64,000 bases of DNA from Nitrospira sp. (lineage in GTDB: Bacteria > Nitrospirota > Nitrospiria > Nitrospirales > Nitrospiraceae). The notes below the pieces were generated by a model that worked only from the letters and a program-made list of their open reading frames with translations, was not told the origin of the DNA and searched no databases. This document shows positions 54,569 through 63,849 of the stretch, piece by piece. Where the stretch lies: assembly GCA_031315995.1 (NCBI GenBank), contig JALDRG010000005.1:242432-306431 (forward strand), read 5' to 3'. Made by a program: the position numbers and the translations under genes. Position 1 is the stretch's first letter. The number at the start of each line of letters is the position of its first letter.

Positions 54569-55570
54569 ATGATTAAAGCGATGAAAGACTTTCAGATCCC
54601 CATGCGGGTGGAAGTCGATAAGGACACTCTTTCCCCGACATTCGGCAGATTTACGACCGAGGCATTTGAACGAGGATTTGGCACCACGGTGGGGAATTCC
54701 TTGCGCCGTGTGTTGTTGTCTTCCTTGACGGGGGCTGCGGTGACCACGGTCAAGATCGAAGGAGTGTTGCACGAATTCTCCACGATTCCTGGCGTGACGG
54801 AAGATGTGACGTCCATTATCTTGAACGTGAAAAGCCTTCGATTGGCGCTGCAGGGCGACAAGCCCAAGACCATTCGGCTCAAGAAAAAGGGACCGGGGGA
54901 AGCAAAAGGCTCTGATATCACTCATGACGGAGATGTGACGATTCTCACTCCGGATCTGCACATCGCCACGCTGGACAAAGATGCTTCGCTGGACTTGGAA
55001 ATGACGATCAAGCATGGACGCGGCTTTGTGCCGGCCGAACGAAATAAGGAAGAAGGATTGCCTATTGGGGTGATCGCCGTGGACTCGATTTTCTCTCCGA
55101 TCAAGCGGGTCAATTTTCATGTTGAGAATGCCCGTGTGGGGCGCATGACCGACTATGATAAGTTGACGCTTGAAATTTGGACGGATGGCACCATTTCTCC
55201 ACGTGATGCGTTGTCCAATGCGGCAGGCATTCTTCGCGAGCATCTAGACATCTTCATTAATCCTGAGGAACGTTCTGATGCAAAGCCTTCCGTGGGCAGC
55301 GAAGACCTGTCTGATGAGGTGAACAAGAATCTGTATCGAAGCGTGAATGAGTTGGAATTGTCCGTTCGCGCGGCGAATTGTCTCAAGAACGCCAATATCA
55401 AGACGATTGCTGATTTGGTGCAAAAAACAGAAGCAGAGATGTTGAAGACCAAGAATTTCGGAAAGAAATCCCTCAACGAAATCAAGGAAATCCTGACCGA
55501 AATGGGACTGAGCCTTGGAATGAAAGTCGACGCCTTGCCGTCAGGCGATGCGGGCGTGCGTTCAGAGTAA
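54569..55570 (+). CDS. rpoA: DNA-directed RNA polymerase subunit alpha
   Basis: 333 residues from the ATG at 54569 with GGGGGAG upstream; the track start is ten codons earlier. The N-terminal domain contains [20 protein letters not shown], the dimerisation signature; the C-terminal domain ([20 protein letters not shown], then [20 protein letters not shown]) contacts UP elements and activators. Both domains are complete and joined by a normal linker. It lies between rpsD and rplQ, as usual. Confidence 0.99.
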   Translation: MIKAMKDFQIPMRVEVDKDTLSPTFGRFTTEAFERGFGTTVGNSLRRVLLSSLTGAAVTTVKIEGVLHEFSTIPGVTEDVTSIILNVKSLRLALQGDKPKTIRLKKKGPGEAKGSDITHDGDVTILTPDLHIATLDKDASLDLEMTIKHGRGFVPAERNKEEGLPIGVIAVDSIFSPIKRVNFHVENARVGRMTDYDKLTLEIWTDGTISPRDALSNAAGILREHLDIFINPEERSDAKPSVGSEDLSDEVNKNLYRSVNELELSVRAANCLKNANIKTIADLVQKTEAEMLKTKNFGKKSLNEIKEILTEMGLSLGMKVDALPSGDAGVRSE

Positions 55571-55588
55571 GAAAGGAACAGGACTACC

Positions 55589-56035
55589 GTGCGCCACAAA
55601 AAGAAGGGTCGACAGCTCGGACGTCAAACTAAACACCGATGGGCTCTGTTTCGGAGTCTAGTGACTTCATTGTTGGAACATGAGCGAATCGAAACGACGG
55701 AAGCCAAGGCGAAGGAAATTCGTGGTTTTACCGATCGAATGATTACCCTTGGAAAAGAGGGGGGGCTCCCGGCCCGTCGTCGTGCCCTGAGCTTCTTGCG
55801 AAGCAAGGCTGTGGTGGCGAAGCTGTTCAGCGATGTTGCGTCGCGATTTCGTGAACGCCCAGGAGGTTATACCCGGATCATCCGCACTCGTCGACGAATT
55901 GGTGATGCGGCTGAGATGGTAGCCATTGAATTGGTGACCAGGTCAGAGAAGCCCAAGGCCACGCCATCGACGGAGGTTGCGGTAACCGAGAAGAAAGATA
56001 CGACAGAAAAAAGTTCTGCTCCTGCCGAAAGCTAA
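55589..56035 (+). CDS. rplQ: 50S ribosomal protein L17
   Basis: 148 residues with a GTG start and GAAAGGA upstream. It opens MRHKKKGRQLGRQTKHRWAL and carries SLLEHERIETTEAKAKEIRG, the conserved L17 core. The C-terminus has an additional Thr/Lys/Glu-rich tail of about 30 residues not found in the shortest homologues. Last gene of the superoperon; a strong terminator hairpin follows 6 nt after the stop. Confidence 0.99.
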   Translation: MRHKKKGRQLGRQTKHRWALFRSLVTSLLEHERIETTEAKAKEIRGFTDRMITLGKEGGLPARRRALSFLRSKAVVAKLFSDVASRFRERPGGYTRIIRTRRRIGDAAEMVAIELVTRSEKPKATPSTEVAVTEKKDTTEKSSAPAES

Positions 56036-56041
56036 CGATTA

Positions 56042-56075
56042 GATGCCACGACGGCCCCACGGTCGTCGTGGCATC
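56042..56075 (+). terminator. Terminator of the ribosomal superoperon
   Basis: A 12-bp perfect stem (GATGCCACGACG with CGTCGTGGCATC) continues inward with a G-T wobble and two GC pairs around a 4-nt loop. It begins 6 nt after the rplQ stop and is followed by CCCTTTCTCC. A clear end to the alpha cluster. Confidence 0.75.
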
Positions 56076-56226
56076 GAGTCCCTTTCTCCACTCCACGCTC
56101 CATCGTAATTTCGAATTAATTTCTCATGTCATTGGCGGGCGGTAGGTTTACTTGGTCTTGGTGGAATGCTACTATCATGCCACCGGCTCTGACCTTGGAA
56201 GCTCTTTAAATTATGGGCTTTTCGCC

Positions 56227-56799
56227 ATGTGGGAACGTTGGATTCGACGAGGACTTCTCGCTCTCAGCCTAGTTCTTGCTGCATTTCTAGGGTATTTGCT
56301 CGTCACCCGCTCTAATCCTGGATCCTCGTCGCGTTCGGTCGCCCCGGTCGATACTGAAGCGGCCGACGCCCGTATTCAGGACTTCACCTTCACCCAGACA
56401 AAAGGCGATCTTGTTCAGTGGAAAGTGGAAGCGGAACAAGCCCGTTTGTTTGAGAAGGACAGCCGGGCGATTTTGAACAATGTTCAGATTACGATGTACG
56501 GGGTACAGGGCAGAGAACTGACTTTGTCCGGCGATGAGGGCACGCTTGATACGCAGACGAAAAACTTTCACCTTTCGAACAGGACCACACCGATTGTGGT
56601 CGAAACTCAAAGTGGCTATACCATTCAGACAAATCACCTGGTGTGGACCGATGCGCGGCATGAGATCCAAACTCCTGACCATGTCACAATTTACGGGCAC
56701 GGGCTGCACGTCACCGGCACTGGGTTGCTCGGGAAAATGGACACTGAAGAATTTCAGGTCTTGGACGATGTGCGGGTGGATGTGGTGCCTGCTTCTTAG
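56227..56799 (+). CDS. lptC: LPS export protein LptC
   Basis: 190 residues from the ATG at 56227; the track begins 25 codons earlier. A single N-terminal span (GLLALSLVLAAFLGYLLVTR) anchors it in the inner membrane. The beta-jellyroll periplasmic part has DFTFTQTKGDLVQWKVEAEQ and LTLSGDEGTLDTQTKNFHLS, the OstA-like repeats by which LptC hands lipopolysaccharide to LptA. First of the lptC-lptA-lptB trio; the lptA start overlaps its end by about 32 nt. Confidence 0.9.
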   Translation: MWERWIRRGLLALSLVLAAFLGYLLVTRSNPGSSSRSVAPVDTEAADARIQDFTFTQTKGDLVQWKVEAEQARLFEKDSRAILNNVQITMYGVQGRELTLSGDEGTLDTQTKNFHLSNRTTPIVVETQSGYTIQTNHLVWTDARHEIQTPDHVTIYGHGLHVTGTGLLGKMDTEEFQVLDDVRVDVVPAS

Positions 56800-57361
56800 T
56801 GCCGGAGTCGTGTCGACCAATCTGGTGGTGCACGCATCGGAGCCAGGCATCGCGAAAGAGTCCGCCGCCAATCCTGCGCTGACGACGATTACGTCTCGAA
56901 CCATGACGGTCAGCAATCAGGAGAATACCGCGATCTTTGATGGAGCGGTTGTCTTGACCCGTGGCCTGCTGGTGGTGCATTCCGATCATATGGTGGTCTC
57001 GTTTCATGGCACCGATAGCAAGCCAGCTGCCGGTGCGATCAAGTCGCAAGCTCATCCGAGTACGAATAAATCGGAAGCGCAAGGGCGGGATGCACCACCA
57101 ACGGTCTCGGATCGGAGCATCCGGATGGTTGAAGCAACGGGTCGAGTGAAAATTGAGAAAGCAGATGGTCGTGCGACCTGTCAGAAGGCCGTCTATTACG
57201 AAGATCAAAAGAAAATCATTCTTACGGGTGATCCGGTCGCTTGGCAGAAGGGAACGCGAGTATCGGGAAAGCGGATCATCATGTTCCTGGATGAAGATCG
57301 AAGTGTAGTGGAAGGCGACTCGCAGGTAGTCATCGAAGGCGAAGGCGGGGGCAAGCGGTGA
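56768..57361 (+). CDS. lptA: LPS transport periplasmic protein LptA
   Basis: 197 residues from the ATG at 56768 (ATG at 56780 also possible); the track start is 78 codons upstream within lptC. A signal peptide ([18 protein letters not shown]) leads to an OstA-type domain: [20 protein letters not shown], then [20 protein letters not shown] and [20 protein letters not shown]. LptA bridges LptC to the outer-membrane LptD. An insertion of about 35 residues (Ser/Lys rich, near [13 protein letters not shown]) interrupts the second strand pair. It ends in a GTGA overlap with lptB. Confidence 0.87.
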   Translation: MCGWMWCLLLSAGVVSTNLVVHASEPGIAKESAANPALTTITSRTMTVSNQENTAIFDGAVVLTRGLLVVHSDHMVVSFHGTDSKPAAGAIKSQAHPSTNKSEAQGRDAPPTVSDRSIRMVEATGRVKIEKADGRATCQKAVYYEDQKKIILTGDPVAWQKGTRVSGKRIIMFLDEDRSVVEGDSQVVIEGEGGGKR

Positions 57362-58143
57362 TCGACACGGGCTCAGTAGGCCACACTTCGCTGGATACGC
57401 AGGCGGTCCCACCAGGTGTCGTGAATCGTCTGGCCGCCAGCGGTTTGGTGAAAAGCTTTCGCGGCCGGAAGGTCGTGAAGGGGGTGTCGCTGGACGTGCA
57501 GGCCGGCGAGGTCGTCGGCCTCCTAGGACCGAACGGAGCGGGGAAAACCACGATTTTCGACATGATGGTGGGCTTATGTCAGCCGGACGAAGGACAAATC
57601 GCGTTGAGCGGTCATGACATGACTGATTTGCCCATGTATAAACGGGCTCGACGAGGCATCGGATATTTGCCTCAGGAATCGTCGGTGTTTCGTCGATTGT
57701 CAGTGGAACACAATATCCTTGCGATTCTGGAGATGCTGGGCTATTCGAGAAGTGAACGAATGGAACGGGTCGAGACATTGCTGAAAGAACTGGATCTGGT
57801 GCATATTCGCAAGAGTAAGGCCTATGCCTTGTCGGGTGGCGAACGTCGTCGTCTGGAGATTACCCGCGCGCTGGCGACCAGCCCCCTGTTCATGTTGCTG
57901 GATGAACCGTTCGCCGGCATCGATCCCATCGCGGTAGCGGATATTCAGCAAATCATCATTCGCTTGAAACAGCGGGACATCGGAGTCTTGATTACCGATC
58001 ACAATGTTCGAGAGACGTTATCGATCACCGATCGAGCCTACGTCATCAACGAAGGCACGATTTTAGAGGCGGGGCCTCCCGACGTGATCGAGAAAAGTGA
58101 AATGGCCAGGGCCGTGTATTTGGGCGAAGGGTTCCGCCTGTAG
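57358..58143 (+). CDS. lptB: LPS export ABC ATPase LptB
   Basis: 261 residues with a GTG start that overlaps the lptA stop by 4 nt. Walker A GPNGAGKT is at 57-64, signature [17 protein letters not shown], Walker [17 protein letters not shown], and switch TDHNVRETL. The N-terminus is about 20 residues longer than in E. coli LptB. It powers LPS extraction with LptFG, which are not in this window. The next gene is rpoN, an order shared with many Gram-negative bacteria. Confidence 0.97.
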   Translation: MIDTGSVGHTSLDTQAVPPGVVNRLAASGLVKSFRGRKVVKGVSLDVQAGEVVGLLGPNGAGKTTIFDMMVGLCQPDEGQIALSGHDMTDLPMYKRARRGIGYLPQESSVFRRLSVEHNILAILEMLGYSRSERMERVETLLKELDLVHIRKSKAYALSGGERRRLEITRALATSPLFMLLDEPFAGIDPIAVADIQQIIIRLKQRDIGVLITDHNVRETLSITDRAYVINEGTILEAGPPDVIEKSEMARAVYLGEGFRL

Positions 58144-58163
58144 CGGCAGGGAGTGAGTGCGCG

Positions 58164-59684
58164 ATGAAGCTGCGACTGGATCTTAGGCTCAGTCAGAAAC
58201 TTATCATGACGCCGCAGTTGCAGCAGGCGATCAAATTGCTGCAGCTGTCTCGCTTGGAGCTCCAACAGAGCCTGCAGCAGCACCTCATGGAAAACCCGTT
58301 GCTGGATGAATTGGCGACGGAAACAGAGGAGAGTGAGGAAACGGCGGTTGCCGAGCGTGAGCAGCCGGATACGTCGACCACCGTGGCCAGTGAGACGCGG
58401 AATGAAGGCGATGATGATAAGCCGGCTGAGAGCGGAGAAAATGCCGAGGAGTTTTCGGCATCCAGCTGGGAAGATTACTTTGATACGGACATGCGTCGAG
58501 GAGAAACGGAGTACAGTTCCTCCTCGAAGGAAGAGTTTCCTTCTTATGAGCAGACCGTCGCCAAGTCGACCTCGTTGGAAGACCATCTTGTCTGGCAACT
58601 GTCTCTGTCGGGACTCTCGGATCGCGAGAAGGCCATTGGGCGGCTGATCATCGGGAATCTGGACGACGACGGGTACCTCCGGATGACGTTGGAGGAACTC
58701 GTGGCGCAGACAGCCTACTCCGTGGCAGAAGCTGAGTCGGTTCTGAAAGACGTCCAGGGATTTGATCCGAACGGCGTCGCAGCTCGAGACCTGTCGGAAT
58801 GTCTCCTGCTCCAACTCAAGTTTTTGGGCCGCAGCCAGATTGGTTCATTGGGGTCCCGTCCCGGGGTACTCAAGGGATCGGTCTTGGAAGCCATGGTGAT
58901 GCACCACCTCAAAGATCTTGAGAAGAAGCAATACAATCGAATCGCCAAGGCGCTGAATATTTCGATGGAGGATGTGTTCGAAGCCACCCGGATCATCGAG
59001 GGCTTGGAGCCGAAGCCCGGGCGTCCGTTCTCCAACACGCAAAACTATGCGATCGTGCCGGACGTCTTCGTCGTGAAGAACGAAGGGGTGTGGGAGGTGC
59101 TGCTCAACGATGACGGCCTGCCACGTATGCGGATCAGTCCGTATTATAAGCAGTTGATGTCGTCAGGGCAGTCGGGTTCGGCGGAGACCAAAGCCTATCT
59201 GGATGACAAACTGCGCGCAGCGCAGTGGGTCATTCGGAGCATTGAGCAGCGGAACAAGACGATTGTGAAGGTCGTGTCGAGCATCGTGAAGTTCCAGGAA
59301 GGATTTTTTGAGCGCGGGATCCAGCATTTGAAGCCATTGGTCCTCAAGCAAGTGGCCGAAGACATCGGCATGCATGAGTCGACCATCAGTCGGGTGACGG
59401 CCAATAAGTACATGTATTGTCCGCAGGGAATGCTGGAGTTGAAGTTTTTCTTCAACGCCGGTCTTCAGCGCGCTGATCAGCCGATGGATATGTTGTCATC
59501 GCTTACGGTGCGAGAAATGATTCGGCAAATGGTGGCGGCTGAAGATGCGCGCAAACCCCTCAAAGATGAGGAGATCGCGGCGCGGCTGCGTACGCAGCAA
59601 GTCCTGATTGCCCGCCGAACAGTGGCAAAATATCGCGCCGAGGACAATATCCCCTCCGCAACTCAGCGAAGGAAGTTTTTCTGA
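58164..59684 (+). CDS. rpoN: RNA polymerase sigma-54 factor
   Basis: 506 residues. Region I is Gln/Leu rich (LSQKLIMTPQLQQAIKLLQL, QQSLQQHLMENPLLDE), region II acidic, then the core-binding and DNA-binding domains (EDIGMHESTISRVTANKYMY helix-turn-helix). The diagnostic RpoN box is ARRTVAKYRAEDNIPSATQR near the C-terminus. Sigma-54 directs -24/-12 promoters with activator ATPases; none of those activators is in the window. It sits between lptB and the ribosome-hibernation gene, as in many bacteria. Confidence 0.98.
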   Translation: MKLRLDLRLSQKLIMTPQLQQAIKLLQLSRLELQQSLQQHLMENPLLDELATETEESEETAVAEREQPDTSTTVASETRNEGDDDKPAESGENAEEFSASSWEDYFDTDMRRGETEYSSSSKEEFPSYEQTVAKSTSLEDHLVWQLSLSGLSDREKAIGRLIIGNLDDDGYLRMTLEELVAQTAYSVAEAESVLKDVQGFDPNGVAARDLSECLLLQLKFLGRSQIGSLGSRPGVLKGSVLEAMVMHHLKDLEKKQYNRIAKALNISMEDVFEATRIIEGLEPKPGRPFSNTQNYAIVPDVFVVKNEGVWEVLLNDDGLPRMRISPYYKQLMSSGQSGSAETKAYLDDKLRAAQWVIRSIEQRNKTIVKVVSSIVKFQEGFFERGIQHLKPLVLKQVAEDIGMHESTISRVTANKYMYCPQGMLELKFFFNAGLQRADQPMDMLSSLTVREMIRQMVAAEDARKPLKDEEIAARLRTQQVLIARRTVAKYRAEDNIPSATQRRKFF

Positions 59685-59789
59685 AGGGCTCGAAGTCTGA
59701 GACCATGGAGCAGGCTCTGTGGGGACACAACAATCGTCGCAACGGGCTAGGCCGCATGGTGGGGCGCGGGCCCGAGAAACGAGGATGGA

Positions 59790-60341
59790 ATGCGATTGAT
59801 GATCACGGGACGACACGTGGCGGTCACTCCTGCTCTACGGGAGTATGTCGAGACGCGCATGGAGCGCCTGGACCGCTTCGGATTGAAGCTGGGGACGTTG
59901 CAAATCCTTCTCAGTTTGGAAAAATTTCATCATGTGGCTGAGGTGGTGGGAGTCGTGCAGGGGCGTCGTTTGCAAGCCAAGACGTCGACCGAAGAGATGT
60001 ATGCGTCGATCGATGAGGTTGTGGATAAGCTCGGTGCGCAGTTGCGCAAATTGAAGGAGCGGAAGGTCAACCACAAATTCGGCGATCAGCCGCGCGTCCT
60101 CGCAGCGGCACGGAAGTCTCCAAGGTCGGAGAGCAACGAAGTGCAAGTGGTTCGACCGACACTCGAAGTGTTAACGATTGAAGAGGCGGTCGAGGCGCTC
60201 AATGCCTCGAAGCTCGGTGTCCTGATGTTTGTGAATGCGCTGTCCGGTACGGTTCAGGTTCTCCAGCGTTTGCCGAATGGAAACGTGTCTCTGATTGATC
60301 CCGCGAGCGACCGTGCTCGCACTGCTCATGGCCGCGCTTAA
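59790..60341 (+). CDS. hpf: Ribosome hibernation promoting factor, long form
   Basis: 183 residues. Residues 1-100 form the S30AE-type domain (ITGRHVAVTPALREYVETRM, then SIDEVVDKLGAQLRKLKERK) that binds in the 30S decoding region. Residues ~120-180 form the C-terminal dimerisation domain of the long form (IEEAVEALNASKLGVLMFVN, GNVSLIDPAS). Long HPF alone forms 100S dimers. Start choice: ATG at 59790 with GAGG 5 nt upstream; 59799 is an alternative. In the rpoN-hpf-rapZ context, the usual ptsN gene is absent. Confidence 0.94.
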   Translation: MRLMITGRHVAVTPALREYVETRMERLDRFGLKLGTLQILLSLEKFHHVAEVVGVVQGRRLQAKTSTEEMYASIDEVVDKLGAQLRKLKERKVNHKFGDQPRVLAAARKSPRSESNEVQVVRPTLEVLTIEEAVEALNASKLGVLMFVNALSGTVQVLQRLPNGNVSLIDPASDRARTAHGRA

Positions 60342-61194
60342 TCTCGTCGTGATCAGCGGTCTTTCCGGATCCGGAAAGAGCCATGCGTTGAAAGCCTTTG
60401 AAGACGCGGGCTACTTCTGCGTCGACAATCTTCCCCCAGCCCTCCTGCCGACTTTCGTCGAATTGTGTCATCAGCAAGGCGGTGAGATTAAGAATGTCGC
60501 GCTTGGGATCGATATTCGCGAGCGGGTATTTTTCGGGGACTTGGCGAAGGTCTTAGGCGAGCTGAAGGCGCAGGGACATGCCCTGCAACTTGTGTTCTTG
60601 GAAGCACGCGAGGAGGTGCTCGTTCGCCGGTTTTCAGAAAGTCGTCGCCCGCATCCTTTGTTGCCCCATATGCCGGTCGTGGAGGGCGTGCGGTTTGAGC
60701 GGGAGCGGCTCAGCGAGCTGCGGAAGCATGCCGACCGAGTAATCGACACCTCCAGCATTACGGTGCATGAACTGCGGGAGTTGCTGATCAGGCAATTTCG
60801 GCAGGAAACAGCCGCCCGCCGTATGACCATCTCCCTGGTCACGTTTGGTTACAAGTTCGGCGTGCCCTATGATATCGATCTTCTCTTCGACGTTCGCTTC
60901 ATTCGAAATCCCTTCTTCGTACCGGAGCTCAAAGCCTTGACCGGGGAGGATGCCCGAGTTCAGCAGTACGTATTCGGGGACCCGACAGCGGAGCAATTCC
61001 TCGAACATCTGGAAGGTTTGTTTGCTTTCCTGATTCCCCTGTATGAGCGGGATCAACGGAGTTACCTCAGTATAGGCATCGGTTGTACAGGAGGGCGGCA
61101 TCGGTCGGTGACCCTGGCGGTACGCCTTCAGGAACGATTCGCCGCCCTCGGTTATGATGTATCCGTGACCCACCGGGATCTGCAAAAACCCTAG
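60328..61194 (+). CDS. rapZ: RapZ/YvcJ-family nucleotide-binding protein
   Basis: 288 residues from the ATG at 60328; the track start at 60295 (TTG) overlaps hpf further. The P-loop GLSGSGKSHALKAFEDAGYF is near the start, followed by DNLPPALLPTF. The C-terminal domain ends with GIGCTGGRHRSVTLAVRLQE, the RapZ hallmark. In E. coli RapZ guides RNase E to the small RNA GlmZ to control glucosamine-6-phosphate synthesis; here that role is unknown. It is usually linked to rpoN and nitrogen phosphotransferase genes, and it overlaps hpf by 14 nt. Confidence 0.96.
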   Translation: MAALNLVVISGLSGSGKSHALKAFEDAGYFCVDNLPPALLPTFVELCHQQGGEIKNVALGIDIRERVFFGDLAKVLGELKAQGHALQLVFLEAREEVLVRRFSESRRPHPLLPHMPVVEGVRFERERLSELRKHADRVIDTSSITVHELRELLIRQFRQETAARRMTISLVTFGYKFGVPYDIDLLFDVRFIRNPFFVPELKALTGEDARVQQYVFGDPTAEQFLEHLEGLFAFLIPLYERDQRSYLSIGIGCTGGRHRSVTLAVRLQERFAALGYDVSVTHRDLQKP

Positions 61195-61250
61195 TTTCTA
61201 CGCGCTCTTTCGTTGCTTTCCTCCGATAGACCTTCGCTTGCTCCACTTTC

Positions 61251-61278
61251 TTGACAGGTGGACTATATCAACTATACT
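61251..61278 (+). promoter_or_regulatory. Sigma-70-type promoter before the MerR-type gene
   Basis: TTGACA (61251-61256) and TATACT (61273-61278) are separated by 16 nt, about 50 nt before the regulator start. It should drive the small regulator and, by read-through, pilMNO. An imperfect repeat of ACTATA lies in the spacer and -10 region. Confidence 0.7.
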
Positions 61279-61329
61279 TAATTTTGTGAGCTCGGATTAT
61301 GCGATGAATAGCGGCGTTTGAGGCAGTGT

Positions 61330-61545
61330 GTGAAGAAAGTCAGCGATGTCCCTAAAAAGAAATTGTACAAGACCAATGAGGTCTGCGAGATGTTCGACAT
61401 CTCGCGCGCGACGTTATTTCGCTGGGAGCGTGAAGGGTTGATCACCGGGCCGCCGCGCGATTGGCGGAACTGGCGGCTGTATACCGTCGAGAATGTCGAG
61501 CAGATCAGACAGGTGATGGGTGGTGGGCGTAAAGAGGTCGCGTAG
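61330..61545 (+). CDS. Small MerR-type helix-turn-helix regulator
   Basis: 71 residues from the GTG at 61330 with GAGG about 6 nt upstream; the track start is a TTG four codons earlier. It is a lone MerR-family DNA-binding domain: KKLYKTNEVCEMFDISRATL, then FRWEREGLITGPPRDWRNWR with the wing and the RLYT segment. No effector domain or dimer helix follows, so it resembles excisionase-like or BldC-like regulators. It is the first gene before the pilMNO block and the stop lies 13 nt before the pilM ATG, so it may regulate type IV pilus genes. Confidence 0.8.
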   Translation: MKKVSDVPKKKLYKTNEVCEMFDISRATLFRWEREGLITGPPRDWRNWRLYTVENVEQIRQVMGGGRKEVA

Positions 61546-61558
61546 AGAGGGCATGAGC

Positions 61559-62656
61559 ATGCTGGCTTCATTGAAAAAACTCGCCGATCTGGAATTTCTC
61601 TCAATGTTTTCCCCTGCGCGACAGTTATTGGGGCTCGACATCGGCTCGAGCAGCATCAAGCTGGTGCAGATTAAGGAACATCGGGGCCGGTATACGTTGC
61701 AGAAATTCGGCGTGAAGGAATTGGAGCCGGAGGTGATCGTCGACGGGACGGTCATGGACGAAGGACGGGTTGTTGCGGCCATCAAGGAACTGTTGGCCGA
61801 ACAGAATGTCAAATTGAAACAGGTCGCCATTTCCATCTCCGGCCATGCGGTCATTGTGAAGAAAATCACCTTGCCGCCGATGCCCGACGAGGAACTCGAC
61901 GCGCAGGTAAAGTTGTCGGCCGAGCAGTACATCCCCTTCGACATCAATGAAGTGAACCTGGATTTTCATGTCTTGCCCCCATCCGAGAATCCCGACGAGC
62001 AGAGTGAAATGTCGATCGTCCTGGTCGCGGCGAAAAAGGACAAGATCAACGAATTGACTGAATTGGTTAAAGCGGCCGGGTTGATTCCCGTCGTGATGGA
62101 CGTCGACGCCTTTGCGGTGGAAAACATGTATGGCGTGACTTCGCCCGCCTCGCAAGAGGACACGACGATATTGGTGAATATCGGGGCCAGCGTGATGAAT
62201 GTGAATATTGTGGGCGGGGGCGTCTCCCTCTTTACCCGTGATATCCCCTTGGGTGGAAACCGCTATTCCGAAGCGGTGCAGCGCGAGATGGGTGTCTCGT
62301 TCGAGGAGGCGGAGCAACTGAAGAAGAGTGATCGGGACGATGACCACACGCTCGCCTCCGTCATGGAAAGCGTCAATGCGGAAGTGTCGTCGGAAATTGC
62401 GCGCACGATCGATTATTTCAAAACGACCTCCTCTGATAGCGAAATTGCGCGGGTGTTGCTGTTCGGCGGGGGAGCCAAGGTCAAGGGCCTGGCTCAACAG
62501 CTTCGCGATCGAATGCATGTCGAGGTGGATATCGCGAATCCCTTTAACGAGATCGACACCTCGCAGTGCGACGTCGATCCCGATCTGTTGACAGAGATGG
62601 GGCCGCTTGCGGCGGTAGGCGTAGGCCTCGCGCTTCGGACGGTGGGGGACCGATGA
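61559..62656 (+). CDS. pilM: Type IV pilus assembly protein PilM
   Basis: 365 residues from the ATG at 61559, with GAGAGG 8 nt upstream (ATG at 61553 is an alternative). An actin-like ATPase: LLGLDIGSSSIKLVQIKEHR (phosphate 1), then ISISGHAVIVKKITLPPMPD and ILVNIGASVMNVNIVGGGVS, and LLFGGGAKVKGLAQQLRDRM. PilM binds the cytoplasmic tail of PilN and links the inner-membrane PilMNO complex to the motor ATPases. Its stop overlaps the pilN ATG (ATGA). Confidence 0.95.
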   Translation: MLASLKKLADLEFLSMFSPARQLLGLDIGSSSIKLVQIKEHRGRYTLQKFGVKELEPEVIVDGTVMDEGRVVAAIKELLAEQNVKLKQVAISISGHAVIVKKITLPPMPDEELDAQVKLSAEQYIPFDINEVNLDFHVLPPSENPDEQSEMSIVLVAAKKDKINELTELVKAAGLIPVVMDVDAFAVENMYGVTSPASQEDTTILVNIGASVMNVNIVGGGVSLFTRDIPLGGNRYSEAVQREMGVSFEEAEQLKKSDRDDDHTLASVMESVNAEVSSEIARTIDYFKTTSSDSEIARVLLFGGGAKVKGLAQQLRDRMHVEVDIANPFNEIDTSQCDVDPDLLTEMGPLAAVGVGLALRTVGDR

Positions 62657-63207
62657 TTAGAATCAACTTGCTCGCAACTGGACCGAGGGCCAGGAAAGCC
62701 AAACCGCAGTGGGATGTGCGTGCCGAGGCGTTGCTCGGTGTCGGGGTGTTGCTGATCACCTTGGCCAGCTGCTGGTACTACGCCTCCTCACTCGACGACG
62801 AGATTCAAGCCAAGCAGAGCGAGAAGCAGGTCAAGGACAAGCAGGTGGCTCAGCTAAAAGAACAAGTGAAGGCTGTCCAAGACTTTGAGGAGAAGAAGAA
62901 GCAGCTTGAAGCAAAGAATCGCATCATCGATCAGTTGGAAAAAAGTCGGACCGGGCCGGTCAAAGTGCTGGACCATGTCAGCCAGAGCCTGAATCCGCTC
63001 AAGGTCTGGCTTGTGCGGTTGAATCTCAAGGGCAACAACGTTGAGCTCGAAGGCCGCGCGCTGACGAACGACGATGTGGTCGAATTCGTGAATAACCTCC
63101 GGCGGACCGATCAATTCGGCGCCATCAAGTTGATGGAGAGCCGGGCCGGACAGGACAACAAGATGAATACCTATCAATTTAAACTTGACCTGTCGATGAA
63201 AGGCTAA
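62653..63207 (+). CDS. pilN: Type IV pilus assembly protein PilN
   Basis: 184 residues from the ATG at 62653 in an ATGA overlap with pilM; the track start lies 29 codons earlier within pilM. The conserved cytoplasmic motif MIRINLLATGPRARK binds PilM; one membrane span (ALLGVGVLLITLASCWYYAS) follows, then a coiled coil (KQVKDKQVAQLKEQVKAVQD) and a ferredoxin-like periplasmic domain. It pairs with PilO, which starts 1 nt after its stop. Confidence 0.94.
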   Translation: MIRINLLATGPRARKAKPQWDVRAEALLGVGVLLITLASCWYYASSLDDEIQAKQSEKQVKDKQVAQLKEQVKAVQDFEEKKKQLEAKNRIIDQLEKSRTGPVKVLDHVSQSLNPLKVWLVRLNLKGNNVELEGRALTNDDVVEFVNNLRRTDQFGAIKLMESRAGQDNKMNTYQFKLDLSMKG

Positions 63208-63208
63208 C

Positions 63209-63832
63209 ATGAGTCTGAATGCGATCAGCTTAGACAGCCTCCGCAGCATTCCGACGGGCCAAAAAGTCGCGCTGCTTGGTTTGTTGGTGGCGGCGATTTT
63301 GGTAGGGTTCTATTTCTACGTGGTTGATCCCAAGACCATTGAGCTCGAAGCCGTCCAGGGGCAGGTGGCCCAGTTGGATACGGAGATTCAGAATCTGACC
63401 CTCAAGGTCAAACATCTGGATGAACTGGTGGCGGCGAACAAGCAGTTGGAAATCGAGCTCGCGGCGAAGAAAGAACGCCTCCCGCCGGAAGAAGAAGCGG
63501 TTATGTTGCTCAAGCAGGTGTCTGATCTTGGCTTGCGGCTGGGGTTGGATGTCCGGCTCTGGAAGCCGGGTGCGCAATCGGAAGATCCCTCGAAGTTGTT
63601 CATTCGTATGCCCATCAATGTGGAAGTGGCCGGCGGATACCACACAGCTGCCATCTTTTTCGATCGAATCAGCAAGTTGTCTCGTATTGTTACTGTCCAG
63701 GATGTGCGTATCGGCGCGGCTCGCGTGGATCAAGGACGCGTGGTCACACAAACAGTCTTCGATTTGGTGGCCTATGCTGCTCCGGGGGAGAAGAAGGTCG
63801 TGACCCCGGTTCCCGCGGTAAAGCCCAAGTGA
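63209..63832 (+). CDS. pilO: Type IV pilus assembly protein PilO
   Basis: 207 residues. A single span (VALLGLLVAAILVGFYFYVV), then a coiled coil (VQGQVAQLDTEIQNLTLKVK, then ELVAANKQLEIELAAKKERL) and a periplasmic domain with the PilO pattern LPPEEEAVMLLKQVSDLGLR and VAGGYHTAAIFFDRISKLSR. It forms the alignment subcomplex with PilN below the secretin. The downstream truncated gene is a likely PilP or secretin component. Confidence 0.94.
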   Translation: MSLNAISLDSLRSIPTGQKVALLGLLVAAILVGFYFYVVDPKTIELEAVQGQVAQLDTEIQNLTLKVKHLDELVAANKQLEIELAAKKERLPPEEEAVMLLKQVSDLGLRLGLDVRLWKPGAQSEDPSKLFIRMPINVEVAGGYHTAAIFFDRISKLSRIVTVQDVRIGAARVDQGRVVTQTVFDLVAYAAPGEKKVVTPVPAVKPK

Positions 63833-63849
63833 GGAATGGAGCCCAGCTT

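Noticed and set aside
56711-57778. Minus-strand 355-codon ORF opposite lptA-lptB
   Set aside because: Antisense shadow; it crosses three well supported genes and resembles no family.
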